Source: Nakamurella endophytica | Lineage (GTDB): Bacteria > Actinomycetota > Actinomycetes > Mycobacteriales > Nakamurellaceae | Assembly: GCF_014646215.1 (NCBI RefSeq) | Contig: NZ_BMNA01000001.1 | Coordinates: 1-38,420, forward strand | Direction of reading: 5' to 3' | DNA length: 38,420 nucleotides | Shown here: piece by piece, positions 7,949-17,584 of the stretch | How positions within the stretch are numbered: the stretch's first letter is position 1 | Layout of the letters: every line of letters begins with the position of its first letter | Made by a program: the position numbers and the translations under genes | Notes under the pieces: generated by a model | Told to the model about the DNA's origin: nothing | Seen by the model: only the letters and a program-made list of their open reading frames with translations | Database searches by the model: none

Positions 7949-8737
7949 TCACAGCAGGCCGAGCACGGCCTCCCGGCAGGTGCGCCAGGCCGGGTGGGTC
8001 GTGTCGACCAGCTCCATGTGGCCGACGCCGGGCAGCACCACGAGCTCCGCAGGATCACCGGCCGCCTGCGCCGCCGCGACGTACCGCTGCGACTGGGACA
8101 GCGGCACCACGTCGTCCCGGTCGCCGTGCACGCAGACCACCCTGGCGCCGTCGCCGACGTGGGCCAGCGGCGAGCTGTGCGAGTACCGCTGCGGCAGCGA
8201 CTTCGGCGCGCCGCCCATCAGGTCGACGACCGCGCCGTCCCCGACACCCTCCTCGGCGGCGCCCACCAGGTCGAGCACGCCGCCCTGCGACACCGCACCG
8301 AGCAGCGGCACGAACGGCTGCCCCGGCGTCACCGATCCCGCCGTCCCGACGCGGAGCGAGGGCCGGTGCGCCAGCCAGCCGACGAGCTGCCCGCCGGCCG
8401 AGTGGCCCACCGCCGCGACCAGGGACAGGTCCAGGCGGCCACCGGCCAGGCGCTGACCGGCGGAGGTCAGCTCGTCGACGGCGCGGCCGACGTCGGCCAT
8501 GGTCGCCGGCCAGCCGCCGCCCAGCTCGACCCGCCGGTACTCGACGGCCGCGGCCGCCACCCCGTGGGCGGTCAGGTCCTCGGCCAGCGGGTAGGCCAGC
8601 TCGGCGCCGCGCTGGGCCCGCCAGAAGCCGCCGTGCACGACGACGACGACCGGCCACCGGTCGCCCTCGTCCGGCAGGAACAGCCGCACGAACTGGCTCG
8701 GGTCACTGCCGTAGCGGTAGCGGTGCACCGTGGGCAT
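7949..8737 (-). CDS. Alpha/beta hydrolase (esterase/acylhydrolase)
   Basis: A 262-residue cytosolic alpha/beta hydrolase resembling the hormone-sensitive-lipase/kynurenine-formamidase branch. The oxyanion-hole HGG is at 35-37. The nucleophile elbow GHSAGG places Ser113. The acid is Asp208 in HGDRDDVVP, and His240 in GVGHMEL completes the triad, so all catalytic residues are present. The N-terminus begins directly with the beta-strand RYRYG, with no signal peptide. The ATG at 8737 has a GGGAGAG about ten bases upstream. It lies 83 bases downstream of rsmE on the same strand. The substrate is unknown. Confidence 0.88.
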   Translation of the reverse strand: MPTVHRYRYGSDPSQFVRLFLPDEGDRWPVVVVVHGGFWRAQRGAELAYPLAEDLTAHGVAAAAVEYRRVELGGGWPATMADVGRAVDELTSAGQRLAGGRLDLSLVAAVGHSAGGQLVGWLAHRPSLRVGTAGSVTPGQPFVPLLGAVSQGGVLDLVGAAEEGVGDGAVVDLMGGAPKSLPQRYSHSSPLAHVGDGARVVCVHGDRDDVVPLSQSQRYVAAAQAAGDPAELVVLPGVGHMELVDTTHPAWRTCREAVLGLL

Positions 8738-8820
8738 GCGCGGCGGCTCTCCCTCGCTCGTCGGCGGTCCTGCACCGGCGGCGCCGGTGGTTCCGGCGGG
8801 CGGCGGCCGGCCGGACGGCT

Positions 8821-9567
8821 TCAGCCCGGCCAGCGACCCGCGAGCACGCCGAGGGCACCGAGCGCCACCGCACCGGCCGTGGAGCTGCGCAGCACCTGCG
8901 GACCGAGCCGGACGGGCACCCCGCCGGCACCGACGAACTCTGCCAGTTCGAGGTCCGTGATGCCGCCCTCGGGTCCCACCACGACCATCACCGTGCCGCC
9001 GGACGGCAGCGGCACGCGGGTGAGCGGCACGTCCGCGTCCTCGTGCAGCACCAGCACGGCCGCACAGCCGGCGGCCCGGCGCAGCACGTCGGCGGTCGTG
9101 GCCAGCGGGTGGACCTCGGGCACCCACGGGCGGCGGGCCTGCTTGGCCGCCTCCCGGGCGGCCGCCTGCCAGCGCTGCACGCCGCGGCCGGCGCGCTCGT
9201 CGTCGGTCCAGCGCACCACGCAGCGCGCCGCCGCCCACGGCACGATCCCGTCGACCCCTGCCTCGGTGGCCAGGTCGACGGCGAGCTCCCCGCGCTCGCC
9301 CTTGGGCAGCGCCTGCACCAGCAGCACCCGGACGTCGGGTTCGGGGGTGCGGGCCACCGGACCGACGTCGAGCACGACACCGCCCCGCTGCACCGCGGTC
9401 ACCCGTGCGGTCGCCCAGCCGCCGGCGCCGTCGGCCACGACGACGGTCTCGCCGGTGCGCAGCCGGCGGACGAGCGCGTGCCGGCCCTCGGCGCCCGCCA
9501 GCTCGAGCAGCCCCGGCACCACGGCGTCCACCAGGAAGACGGCGGCGCCGTGCGGCAGCACCGCCAC
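8821..9567 (-). CDS. rsmE: 16S rRNA (uracil-1498-N3)-methyltransferase RsmE
   Basis: A 248-residue SPOUT methyltransferase that methylates U1498 of 16S rRNA with SAM. The N-terminal PUA-like part includes GAEGRHALVRRLRTGE. The C-terminal knotted SAM-binding half shows VVVGPEGGITDLELAEF and RLGPQVLRSSTAGAVALGALG, both diagnostic. The start is uncertain: GTG at 9567 or 9561 would each fit, neither has a clear ribosome-binding site, and the gene begins 11 bases after the dnaJ stop, suggesting coupling. hrcA-dnaJ-rsmE is a conserved actinobacterial order. Confidence 0.94.
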   Translation of the reverse strand: MAVLPHGAAVFLVDAVVPGLLELAGAEGRHALVRRLRTGETVVVADGAGGWATARVTAVQRGGVVLDVGPVARTPEPDVRVLLVQALPKGERGELAVDLATEAGVDGIVPWAAARCVVRWTDDERAGRGVQRWQAAAREAAKQARRPWVPEVHPLATTADVLRRAAGCAAVLVLHEDADVPLTRVPLPSGGTVMVVVGPEGGITDLELAEFVGAGGVPVRLGPQVLRSSTAGAVALGALGVLAGRWPG

Positions 9568-9578
9568 GTCGCGCTGGT

Positions 9579-10730
9579 TCAGCGGCCCGCGAAGGAGCCG
9601 CGGATGCGCGAGAACAGCCCCCCGTGCGCCCGCGCGGACAGCTCCGGCTGCTCCTCGCCACGCAGCACCGCCAGCTCGCGGAGCAGCTCGGCCTGCCGGC
9701 CTTCGAGCCGGGTGGGCGTCTGCACCTCGACGTGCACGTGCAGGTTGCCGGTGCCGGACCCGCGCAGCCGGGGCATGCCCTGGCCCCGCAGCGTGAGGAC
9801 CGTCCCGGACTGGGTGCCGGGCTGGATGTCCAGGTCCTCGATCGAGGTCAGCGTCTGCAGCGCCATGCTGGTGCCCAGCGCGGCGGCCGTCATCGGGATC
9901 TGCACCGTGCAGTGCAGGTCGATGCCGTCCCGGCTGAACCGCTCGTGCGGCAGCTCGTGGACCTCGACGTACAGGTCTCCGGGCGGCCCGCCGCCGGGGC
10001 CGACCTCGCCCTGGCCGGCGAGCCGGACCCGGATGCCGTCGCCCACGCCGGCGGGGATGTTGGCGCGGACCACGCGCCGGGTGCGCACCCGGCCGTCGCC
10101 GCCGCACTGCCGGCACGGGTCCGGGATGACCTCGCCGTAGCCGCGGCACACCGGGCAGGGACGCGAGGTGACGACCTGCCCGAGCAGCGACCGCTGCACC
10201 TGCTGGATCTCGCCGGCGCCCTTGCAGGTGTCGCAGGTGACCGGCGTGGTGCCCTCCGCGCAGCCCGAGCCGTGGCACAGCGTGCACAGCGTCGCGGTGT
10301 CGACGGTGATGTCCTTGGCGACGCCGGCCGCGCACTCCTCCAGGGTCAGCTCGACCGGCAGCAGCGCGTCCTCGCCTTGGCGCACCCGCGACCGCGGGCC
10401 GCGGCTGCGTCCGCCCATGCCGGTACCGCCGCCGAAGAAGGCGTCCATGATGTCGCCCAGGCCCATGCCGGCCCCGCCGAACGGGTCACCGCCGCCACCG
10501 CCACCCCCGCCCGGGGACAGCGGGTCGCCGCCCAGGTCCACCACCTGCTTCTTGGCCGGGTCGGACAGCACCTCGTACGCCGCGGTGACGTCCTTGAACC
10601 GCTGCTGCGCGGCCGGGTCCGGGTTGACGTCCGGATGCAGCTCGCGGGCGAGCTTGCGGTAGGCCCGCTTGATCTCGTCGGGGGCCGCCGACCGGGAAAC
10701 CCCCAGCAGGCCGTAGTAGTCCCGTGCCAC
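9579..10730 (-). CDS. dnaJ: Chaperone DnaJ (DnaJ2 type)
   Basis: A 383-residue class I Hsp40 that stimulates the DnaK ATPase. The J domain has HPD at 32-34. A Gly/Phe-rich linker (about 72-108) contains a run of glycines. The zinc-binding domain has four CxxCxGxG repeats: CTLCHGSG (149), CDTCKGAG (166), CPVCRGYG (192) and CRQCGGDG (206). The C-terminal substrate-binding domain follows. The GTG start has AGGAG nine bases upstream. Its position behind hrcA identifies it as the DnaJ2-type copy rather than the one in a dnaK operon, so it should share hrcA's heat-shock control. Confidence 0.96.
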   Translation of the reverse strand: MARDYYGLLGVSRSAAPDEIKRAYRKLARELHPDVNPDPAAQQRFKDVTAAYEVLSDPAKKQVVDLGGDPLSPGGGGGGGGDPFGGAGMGLGDIMDAFFGGGTGMGGRSRGPRSRVRQGEDALLPVELTLEECAAGVAKDITVDTATLCTLCHGSGCAEGTTPVTCDTCKGAGEIQQVQRSLLGQVVTSRPCPVCRGYGEVIPDPCRQCGGDGRVRTRRVVRANIPAGVGDGIRVRLAGQGEVGPGGGPPGDLYVEVHELPHERFSRDGIDLHCTVQIPMTAAALGTSMALQTLTSIEDLDIQPGTQSGTVLTLRGQGMPRLRGSGTGNLHVHVEVQTPTRLEGRQAELLRELAVLRGEEQPELSARAHGGLFSRIRGSFAGR

Positions 10731-10862
10731 GTCTCGCGCTCCTGGTCCCTCTGGTCCGTCACCGGGCGCGCCCGCGTCGCGGGCGGCCGCCGTCGTGCTG
10801 TGCCCTGCCTGGTGCCTGCACCGTCCGGCGTCGCCAGGGCAGGCTGCGACACCGGGCCCCGG

Positions 10863-11885
10863 TCAGCGGCCGGCCACGATCTCGCCGACGTACCGGGCCA
10901 CCGCCCGCACCGCCGCCATGGTGCCCGGATAGTCCATCCGGGTGGGACCGACCACCGCCAACCCGCCCATCAGCATGTCCCCGGCGCCGTAGCCCGCCGA
11001 CACCAGCGCGGACCCGGACAGGTTCTCGTCCAGGTTCTCCCGGCCGATGGACACCATGACCGCGTCCGGCGCCTGCAGGACGGCGAACAACTTGAGCAGG
11101 GTGACCTGCTCGTCGAGCGCCTCCAGGACGCCGCGCAGCGTCTCCGGCTGGTCGGCCCAGGCTCCCGGGGCGTGGGAGGTGCCGGACATCATCAGCCGCT
11201 CGTCCGGCTGGTCCACCAGGGTGGCCCGCAGCGAGGCCACCACGTCCGCGAGCACCTCCCGCACCTCCGGCGCCGCCCGGCCGGGCAGCTCGGCCAGGGC
11301 GGCGACCGCCTCGGGGAAACGCTGGCCGCTGACGTGCGCCCCCAGCAGGGCTCGGATGTCGGCCACCACGGCCTCGTCGACGTCCGAGCGAGCGTCCACC
11401 ACCCGCTGCTCGACGCGGCCGGTGTCGGCGATGACCACCAGCAGCAGGCGCCGGCTGCCGAGCGGGACCACCTCGATGTGCCGGACGCTGGACCGGGTCA
11501 GCGTCGGGTACTGCACGACGGCGACCTGCCGGGTCAGCTGCGCGAGCAGCCGTACCGAGCGGCGCAGCACGTCGTCCAGGTCCACGCCCTCGGACAGGAA
11601 CGACTGGATCGCCCGCCGCTCCCCCACCGACAACGGTTTGACCTGGGACAGCCGGTCGACGAACAGCCGGTAGCCCTTGTCCGTCGGGATCCGGCCGGCC
11701 GAGGTGTGCGGCTGGGCGATGTAGCCCTCGTCCTCCAGGACCGCCATGTCGTTCCGGATGGTGGCCGGCGAGACCTGCAGCTGGTGCCGGTCCACCAGGG
11801 CCTTGGACCCGACCGGCTCGTGGGTGGCGACGTAGTCGGCGACGATCGCGCGGAGCACCTGGAAACGCCTGTCCTCCGCAGACAC
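10863..11885 (-). CDS. hrcA: Heat-inducible transcription repressor HrcA
   Basis: A 340-residue HrcA, the repressor that binds CIRCE operators and needs GroEL to stay active. The N-terminal winged-helix region contains [16 protein letters not shown] and the [14 protein letters not shown] signature. The GAF-like middle and C-terminal IGREN...[10 protein letters not shown]...[13 protein letters not shown] follow. The GTG at 11885 is fixed by a strong GGAGGAGG ribosome-binding site; the frame is open for 67 more codons upstream but runs through the operator. A CIRCE-like element overlaps its predicted transcription start, implying autoregulation. dnaJ follows after 132 bases. Confidence 0.96.
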   Translation of the reverse strand: MSAEDRRFQVLRAIVADYVATHEPVGSKALVDRHQLQVSPATIRNDMAVLEDEGYIAQPHTSAGRIPTDKGYRLFVDRLSQVKPLSVGERRAIQSFLSEGVDLDDVLRRSVRLLAQLTRQVAVVQYPTLTRSSVRHIEVVPLGSRRLLLVVIADTGRVEQRVVDARSDVDEAVVADIRALLGAHVSGQRFPEAVAALAELPGRAAPEVREVLADVVASLRATLVDQPDERLMMSGTSHAPGAWADQPETLRGVLEALDEQVTLLKLFAVLQAPDAVMVSIGRENLDENLSGSALVSAGYGAGDMLMGGLAVVGPTRMDYPGTMAAVRAVARYVGEIVAGR

Positions 11886-11951
11886 CCCGACACCTCCTCC
11901 GCGGCCCACCGGCCACCCGTCCACCAGCGCGCGGGCTCCCGGCCAGCGGCG

Positions 11952-11983
11952 CTGGCACTCGACCCGCGCGTCTGCCAATTGTA
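11952..11983 (-). promoter_or_regulatory. CIRCE-like operator and -10 of hrcA
   Basis: Read on the minus strand, TTGGCAGAC (11970-11978), nine bases, then GAGTGCCAG (11952-11960) reproduces the CIRCE layout of 9-N9-9. Compared with TTAGCACTC-N9-GAGTGCTAA, 6 of 9 and 7 of 9 positions match, and TGGCA/TGCCA still pair. A near-consensus -10, TACAAT (11978-11983), abuts it, so transcription would start inside the left arm, where HrcA would block polymerase. Confidence 0.7.
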
Positions 11984-12037
11984 TGCGCCGGGACGGGGGC
12001 CGCCCCGGCGCGACGGCCCGCGGCCCGGCCCCGGGCG

Positions 12038-12043
12038 TAGGGT
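12038..12043 (+). promoter_or_regulatory. Candidate -10 of the ParB-like small gene
   Basis: TAGGGT fits TANNNT and would start a transcript near 12050 with a leader of about 26 bases containing the GGAGGG ribosome-binding site. It is divergent from hrcA; the CIRCE-like element lies 60 bases upstream. Confidence 0.35.
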
Positions 12044-12075
12044 GGGCAGCCGCCAGCCACCCGGAGGGACCGGTC

Positions 12076-12396
12076 ATGATCTTCAAGGACGTCCGCGAGG
12101 GTCGTCCCTACCCCGATCACCTGCTGTCCACCCGGGACTGGTCGCGCATCCCCCCGCGGCAGGTGCGGCTGGACGAGCTGGTCACCACCAAGCGGGAACT
12201 GCGGCTGGACACCCTGCTCTCGGACGACAGCACGTTCTACGGCGACCTGTTCCCGCACGTCGTGTCCTGGGACGGCGTGCTCTACCTCGAGGACGGCCTG
12301 CACCGGGCGCTGCGGGCGGCGCTGCAGCAGCGGACCGTGCTGCACGTGCGGGTGCTGGACCTGGACGACCTGCGCGGGGCGACGGCCGCCGGCTGA
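12076..12396 (+). CDS. ParB/Srx-like small protein, conserved in actinobacteria
   Basis: A 106-residue cytosolic protein beginning [16 protein letters not shown] recall close relatives in many actinobacteria, some annotated as VapB-family antitoxins, which the sequence does not support. The second half ([19 protein letters not shown]...[25 protein letters not shown]) has the shape of the ParB/sulfiredoxin fold. That shape is a strand naming parameters followed by an exposed strand and a G-x-HR-x2-RAA helix. The ATG at 12076 follows GGAGGG with eight bases of spacing. It is divergent from hrcA and converges on hemW with only 15 bases between stops. Function unknown; a nucleotide-binding or regulatory role is inference. 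Confidence 0.85.
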   Translation: MIFKDVREGRPYPDHLLSTRDWSRIPPRQVRLDELVTTKRELRLDTLLSDDSTFYGDLFPHVVSWDGVLYLEDGLHRALRAALQQRTVLHVRVLDLDDLRGATAAG

Positions 12397-12411
12397 CCCG
12401 ACGCCGGGACG

Positions 12412-13629
12412 TCAGTCCAGCAGGCGCACGGCGAGCCCGTCGGCCAGCAGCCGCCCGCGCAGGGTGAGCACCGCCCGCCCGGCCCGCAGCGCCGGGTGCT
12501 CCAGCAGGCCCTCCCCGGCGGCCTCCGCGGCCCGCGCCCGCCCGCCGGTCGACAGCAGGTCCAGCGGCAGCCCGTCACGCAGCCGCAACCGCAGCAGCAC
12601 GTCCTCGAGCCGGCGGGCGTCCGCGTCCAGCACCTCGCGTCCCTGCCCGGGCGACCGGCCGTCGGCCAGCGCCGACCCGTAGGCGTGCGGGTGCTTGCGG
12701 TTCCACCAGCGGACGCCGCCCACGTGCGAGTGGGCACCCGGGCCGATCCCCCACCAGTCCGCGCTGGTCCAGTACGCCAGGTTGTGACGGCACCGGCCGG
12801 CTTCCGACGTCGACCAGTTCGAGACCTCGTACCACGCGAAACCGGCCTCGCTCAGCACCTTCTCGGCGAGCAGGTAGCGGTCGGCGAGCACGTCCTCGGC
12901 CGGCGCCGCGAGCGCCCCGGACCGCACCTGGCGGGCCATCCGGGTGCCCGGCTCCACGATCAGCGAGTAGGCCGACACGTGGTCGGCGCCGGACGCCGTC
13001 GCCGCGTGCAGCGACTCCTCGAAGTCGGCGTCCCGTTCGCCGGGGGTGCCGTAGATCAGGTCCAGGTTGACGTGCTCGAACCCGGCGGCGCGGGCCCAGC
13101 CGACCACCTCCATGGCCCGGCCGGGCGTGTGCACCCGGTCCAGCGTGGCCAGCACCGCCGGCGCGGTGGACTGCAGGCCGAGCGACAGCCGGGTGTAGCC
13201 GGCGGCCCGCAGCGCCTCCAGCAGAGCCGGGTCGGTGGACTCGGGGTTGGCCTCGGTGGTCACCTCGGCCTCCGGGGCCAACCCGAACCGCTCGTCGATC
13301 GCCCGCAGCAGCCCGGTCAGCGGTCCGGCGCCGACCAGGGACGGCGTCCCGCCGCCGACGAACACCGTCGCGACCCGCCGGTCGCCACCGAGGACGCGTG
13401 CAGCCAGATCGATCTCGGCCAGTGCCGCGTCGTACCAGGACTGCGGCGAGGCCGAGGAGCCCAGCTCGCCCGGCGTGTAGGTGTTGAAGTCGCAGTACCC
13501 GCAGCGGGTGGCACAGAACGGGACGTGCACGTACAGGGACAGCGTGCGGTCCGCCGCCCCGTCGAGCGCCTGCTCGGGGAGCGCGCCGTCGGTCGGGACC
13601 GGATCGCCGTCGGGCAGGGTGGAGGGCAC
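12412..13629 (-). CDS. hemW: Radical SAM haem chaperone HemW
   Basis: A 405-residue radical SAM protein of the HemW (formerly HemN-like) family. The cluster motif CATRCGYC places Cys39, Cys43 and Cys46, followed by DFNTYT, and GGGTPSL is the usual second landmark. The HemN-specific N-terminal region needed for coproporphyrinogen oxidase activity is missing, as in HemW proteins that bind and insert haem. The first 28 residues are a polar extension. The GTG start has AGGA nine bases upstream. The enzyme that actually oxidises coproporphyrinogen here is HemY at 28151. Confidence 0.93.
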   Translation of the reverse strand: MPSTLPDGDPVPTDGALPEQALDGAADRTLSLYVHVPFCATRCGYCDFNTYTPGELGSSASPQSWYDAALAEIDLAARVLGGDRRVATVFVGGGTPSLVGAGPLTGLLRAIDERFGLAPEAEVTTEANPESTDPALLEALRAAGYTRLSLGLQSTAPAVLATLDRVHTPGRAMEVVGWARAAGFEHVNLDLIYGTPGERDADFEESLHAATASGADHVSAYSLIVEPGTRMARQVRSGALAAPAEDVLADRYLLAEKVLSEAGFAWYEVSNWSTSEAGRCRHNLAYWTSADWWGIGPGAHSHVGGVRWWNRKHPHAYGSALADGRSPGQGREVLDADARRLEDVLLRLRLRDGLPLDLLSTGGRARAAEAAGEGLLEHPALRAGRAVLTLRGRLLADGLAVRLLD

Positions 13630-13689
13630 CCGTCCATCCTGCCTGCGGCGGCGGTGCCGCCCGTCCGCACAGCGGCGGGCGGGTCGGGG

Positions 13690-13791
13690 TCAGCGCCGGA
13701 GCAGGGCGACCACGACGGCCAGCAGCAGCAGCGCCACCAGCGCCACCGTCATCCAGCGCCGGGTCAGCTGCGGCAGCGGCCGCGGGCTCAC
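13690..13791 (-). CDS. 33-residue single-span membrane protein
   Basis: A very small open frame starting with GTG inside the stop of the upstream 91-residue protein (GTGA, 13788-13791), the same coupling used by established genes in this window. It encodes a basic N-terminus (SPRPLPQLTRRW) and one strong transmembrane helix (MTVALVALLLLAVVVALL), ending in two arginines. It is too short for routine gene callers. Coupling and a clean membrane-helix layout support it; no homologue is known to me. Confidence 0.5.
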   Translation of the reverse strand: MSPRPLPQLTRRWMTVALVALLLLAVVVALLRR

Positions 13792-14063
13792 CGCGGGCCG
13801 TCCTCGGACCCCGCCGCCGCGGCGCCGACCGGTGCCAGCGCCTGCCCGGCGGGATGCCGTGCGGCGCGCCGCGCCTCGCGGCGGGTGGAGGGCCACAGCG
13901 CGCGGTCGACGAGCCGGTCGACCAGTCCCGCCACCCAGTACGCGGCCGGGATCAGCACGGCGAGCAGGATCGGGACCTGCACCCAGAAGGACTGCCCGGC
14001 GATCCACGACTCGACGGCGTCGACGACCCCGTCGACGAGGGCGGCGACGTCGGACCAGGACAC
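13788..14063 (-). CDS. Small membrane protein, unknown function
   Basis: A 91-residue protein: a soluble N-terminal helix (SWSDVAALVDGVVDAVESWIAG), one long hydrophobic segment (about 26-50, VQVPILLAVLIPAAYWVAGLV), then a strongly basic region (DRALWPSTRREARRAARH) and a Gly/Ala-rich tail. This predicts a single-pass protein with a cytosolic basic C-terminus. The start is GTG at 14063, placed exactly six bases after a TAGCCT -10 element, so the message is probably leaderless. The 33-residue membrane protein downstream overlaps its stop. I do not recognise the family. Confidence 0.62.
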   Translation of the reverse strand: MSWSDVAALVDGVVDAVESWIAGQSFWVQVPILLAVLIPAAYWVAGLVDRLVDRALWPSTRREARRAARHPAGQALAPVGAAAAGSEDGPR

Positions 14064-14111
14064 CGGCCCAGGCTAGCGCCGGGCCGCCGGCCCCGGGGCT
14101 ACCGTCGTCCC
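14064..14111. promoter_or_regulatory. Back-to-back leaderless promoters
   Basis: On the minus strand TAGCCT (14070-14075) is followed by six bases and the GTG at 14063. On the plus strand TACCGT (14100-14105) is followed by six bases and the GTG at 14112. Both fit TANNNT with the transcription start on the first base of the start codon. The two core promoters are only 24 bases apart, so they probably compete or share control. Confidence 0.55.
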
Positions 14112-15083
14112 GTGCTGGCGCTGTACGCATCCCACCCGGACGCCGGCGACCCGCTGTCCGCCGTCCGCGTCGGCGAGCGGCCGGAACCCGTGCCGCCGCC
14201 GGGCTGGGTGCGCATCCGGATGGCCGCCGGAGCGCTGAACCGGCACGACCTGTGGACGCTGCGCGGCGTCGGGATCCCGGCGTCGCAGTTCCCGATGGTG
14301 CTGGGCTGCGAGGGCGCCGGTGTGCTCGACGACGGGACGCCTGTGGTGGTGTACCCGGTCGTCGCAGACGCCGCCCGGTACCCCGACGAGACGGTCGACC
14401 CGCACCGCTCGCTGTTCACCGAGCGGCACCAGGGGCTGCTCGCCGAGTACGCCGTCGTCCCGGCCCGCAACGCCGTGCCGTACCGGGACCGGAGCGTCGA
14501 GGAGGCCGCCGTGCTCGGCGTGACCTACCTGACCGCGTACCGGATGCTGTTCACCCGCAGCGGTGTCCGCCCCGGCGACACGGTGCTGGTGCAGGGCGCG
14601 TCCGGTGGGGTGTCCACCGCGCTGGTGCAGCTGGGCCGGGCGGCGGGACTGCGGGTCTGGGCCACCTCGCGCTCCGAGGCCGGCCGCGCCCGGGCGCTGG
14701 CGCTGGGAGCGGACGCCGCCTACGAGCCGGGAGCCCGGCTGCCCGAGCGGGTCGACGCGGTGCTCGAGTCCGTCGGCGAACCGACCTGGGCGCACTCGCT
14801 GCGCGCGGTCCGGCCGGGCGGCGTCGTGGTGTGCTGCGGCGCCACCGGCGGCGCGCAGCCCCCGGCGGACCTGCAGCGAGTCTTCTTCCAGCAGATCTCG
14901 GTGGTGGGATCCACCATGGGCACCCTGGACGAGTTCCGGTCGCTGATGGACTTCCTCGCGACCACGGGCACCAGACCCGTGGTGGACGAGCAGGTCCCGC
15001 TGCAGGAGGCGCCGGATGCGCTGCGCCGGATGGACACCGGCGCACCCGGCAAGATCGTGGTGACCGTCGGGTCTCACCGCTGA
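14112..15083 (+). CDS. Zinc-free MDR oxidoreductase (quinone oxidoreductase-like)
   Basis: A 323-residue medium-chain dehydrogenase/reductase. The N-terminal GroES-like part includes RIRMAAGALNRHDLWTLRG and PMVLGCEGAGVLDDGT. The NADPH-binding part has VLVQGASGGVSTALVQLGRAAGLRVWATSRS, with the AxxGGV pattern of quinone oxidoreductases. The structural and catalytic zinc ligands of alcohol dehydrogenases are absent, so it is a zinc-independent NADPH oxidoreductase. The GTG at 14112 lies six bases after a -10 element and has no ribosome-binding site, pointing to leaderless translation. Downstream it runs into a 25-bp repeat array. The substrate is unknown. Confidence 0.86.
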   Translation: MLALYASHPDAGDPLSAVRVGERPEPVPPPGWVRIRMAAGALNRHDLWTLRGVGIPASQFPMVLGCEGAGVLDDGTPVVVYPVVADAARYPDETVDPHRSLFTERHQGLLAEYAVVPARNAVPYRDRSVEEAAVLGVTYLTAYRMLFTRSGVRPGDTVLVQGASGGVSTALVQLGRAAGLRVWATSRSEAGRARALALGADAAYEPGARLPERVDAVLESVGEPTWAHSLRAVRPGGVVVCCGATGGAQPPADLQRVFFQQISVVGSTMGTLDEFRSLMDFLATTGTRPVVDEQVPLQEAPDALRRMDTGAPGKIVVTVGSHR

Positions 15084-15090
15084 CCGACCC

Positions 15091-15240
15091 GGCGGTATCC
15101 GACTGCCGCTGTCGCGGCGGTATCCGACTGCCGCTGTCGCGGCGGTGCCCGACTGCCGCTGTCGCGGCGGTGCCCGACTGCCGCTGTCGCGGCGGTGCCC
15201 GACTGCCGCTGTCGCGGCGGTGCCCGACTGCCGCTGTTGG
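15091..15240 (+). repeat. 25-bp x 6 tandem hairpin array
   Basis: Six perfect-length 25-bp units (15091, 15116, 15141, 15166, 15191, 15216) fill the space between two convergent genes. The first two carry TATCC and the other four TGCCC at the same place; the last unit ends TTGG instead of TCGC. Across each unit boundary ACTGCCGC-TGTC-GCGGCGGT forms an 8-bp hairpin with one T-G wobble and a 4-base loop (first at 15102-15121, then every 25 bases, five in all). On the minus strand the wobble becomes an A-C mismatch, so plus-strand RNA folds better. There are no spacers, so it is not CRISPR. Confidence 0.95.
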
Positions 15241-15555
15241 TCAGCCCGCCGTGCGGGTCACCACGTCGAACTCGAGCAGCGCGGCGCCGGTCGCCACCGG
15301 GGCCTGCGCCGGCGCTCCCTCCGGCCGGGCGTGCGCGGTGCGACCGGAGCCGGCGGCCCACGCCTGGTAGTCGGCCTCGCTCGCCCACCGGGTGTAGACG
15401 AAGTACCGGCTCTCCCCGCCCGTCGGCCGGAGCAGGCAGAACTCCTCGAAGCCGGGTGCCTGCTCGACCGCGCCGGCGCGGGCCGCGAAGCGCCGCTCCA
15501 GCTCCGGTCCGGCGCCCTCGGGCACGTCGATCGCGTTGATCTTCACCACGGACAT
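15241..15555 (-). CDS. mhuD: MhuD-type haem-degrading monooxygenase
   Basis: A 104-residue ABM-fold dimeric ferredoxin-like protein closely resembling Mycobacterium tuberculosis MhuD, the non-canonical haem oxygenase that opens haem to mycobilin and frees iron. Landmarks are VVKINAIDVPEGAGPELERRF, YFVYTRWASEADYQAW and VATGAALLEFDVV. The residues important in MhuD fall at the same numbers: Asn7, Arg22, Phe23, Trp66 and proximal His75. There is an eight-residue upstream extension in frame that I reject. The ATG at 15555 follows TACGCT (15562-15567) by exactly six bases, so the message is probably leaderless. Naming rests on residue matching, not a search. Confidence 0.88.
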   Translation of the reverse strand: MSVVKINAIDVPEGAGPELERRFAARAGAVEQAPGFEEFCLLRPTGGESRYFVYTRWASEADYQAWAAGSGRTAHARPEGAPAQAPVATGAALLEFDVVTRTAG

Positions 15556-15561
15556 GCCGCC

Positions 15562-15567
15562 AGCGTA
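15562..15567 (-). promoter_or_regulatory. Leaderless -10 of the mhuD-like gene
   Basis: TACGCT on the minus strand (TANNNT) followed by six bases and the ATG at 15555. No iron box was seen beside it. Confidence 0.5.
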
Positions 15568-15603
15568 GAACCGCGGCAACCCGAGCCCGGGCCGCCCGGC
15601 CCG

Positions 15604-17478
<1,875 letters not shown>

Positions 17479-17572
17479 GGTGCCTTTCTCATGCCTTTCA
17501 TCACGTCCGAGGACGCTCCATCCTCCCACGCGGCGGCGCCGGCACCGGGACCTGCGCGCGCGACCCCGGCGG

Positions 17573-17578
17573 TACGGT
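17573..17578 (+). promoter_or_regulatory. Leaderless -10 of the PPOX gene
   Basis: TACGGT (TANNNT), six bases, then the GTG at 17585; no ribosome-binding site is present. Confidence 0.5.
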
Positions 17579-17584
17579 CGGCCG

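Noticed and set aside
12076..12396. VapB-type antitoxin.
   Set aside because: No PIN-domain toxin gene adjoins it and the sequence looks ParB/Srx-like rather than AbrB- or RHH-like.
9405..12467. A 1020-codon plus-strand frame.
   Set aside because: It is antisense to dnaJ and hrcA, which carry full family motifs, and it contains none itself.
12412..13629. Oxygen-independent coproporphyrinogen oxidase HemN.
   Set aside because: It lacks the N-terminal HemN region; the length and start fit HemW, and the window has HemY/HemQ for the coproporphyrin route.
15091..15240. CRISPR array.
   Set aside because: Units are directly contiguous with no unique spacers, and no cas genes are in the window.
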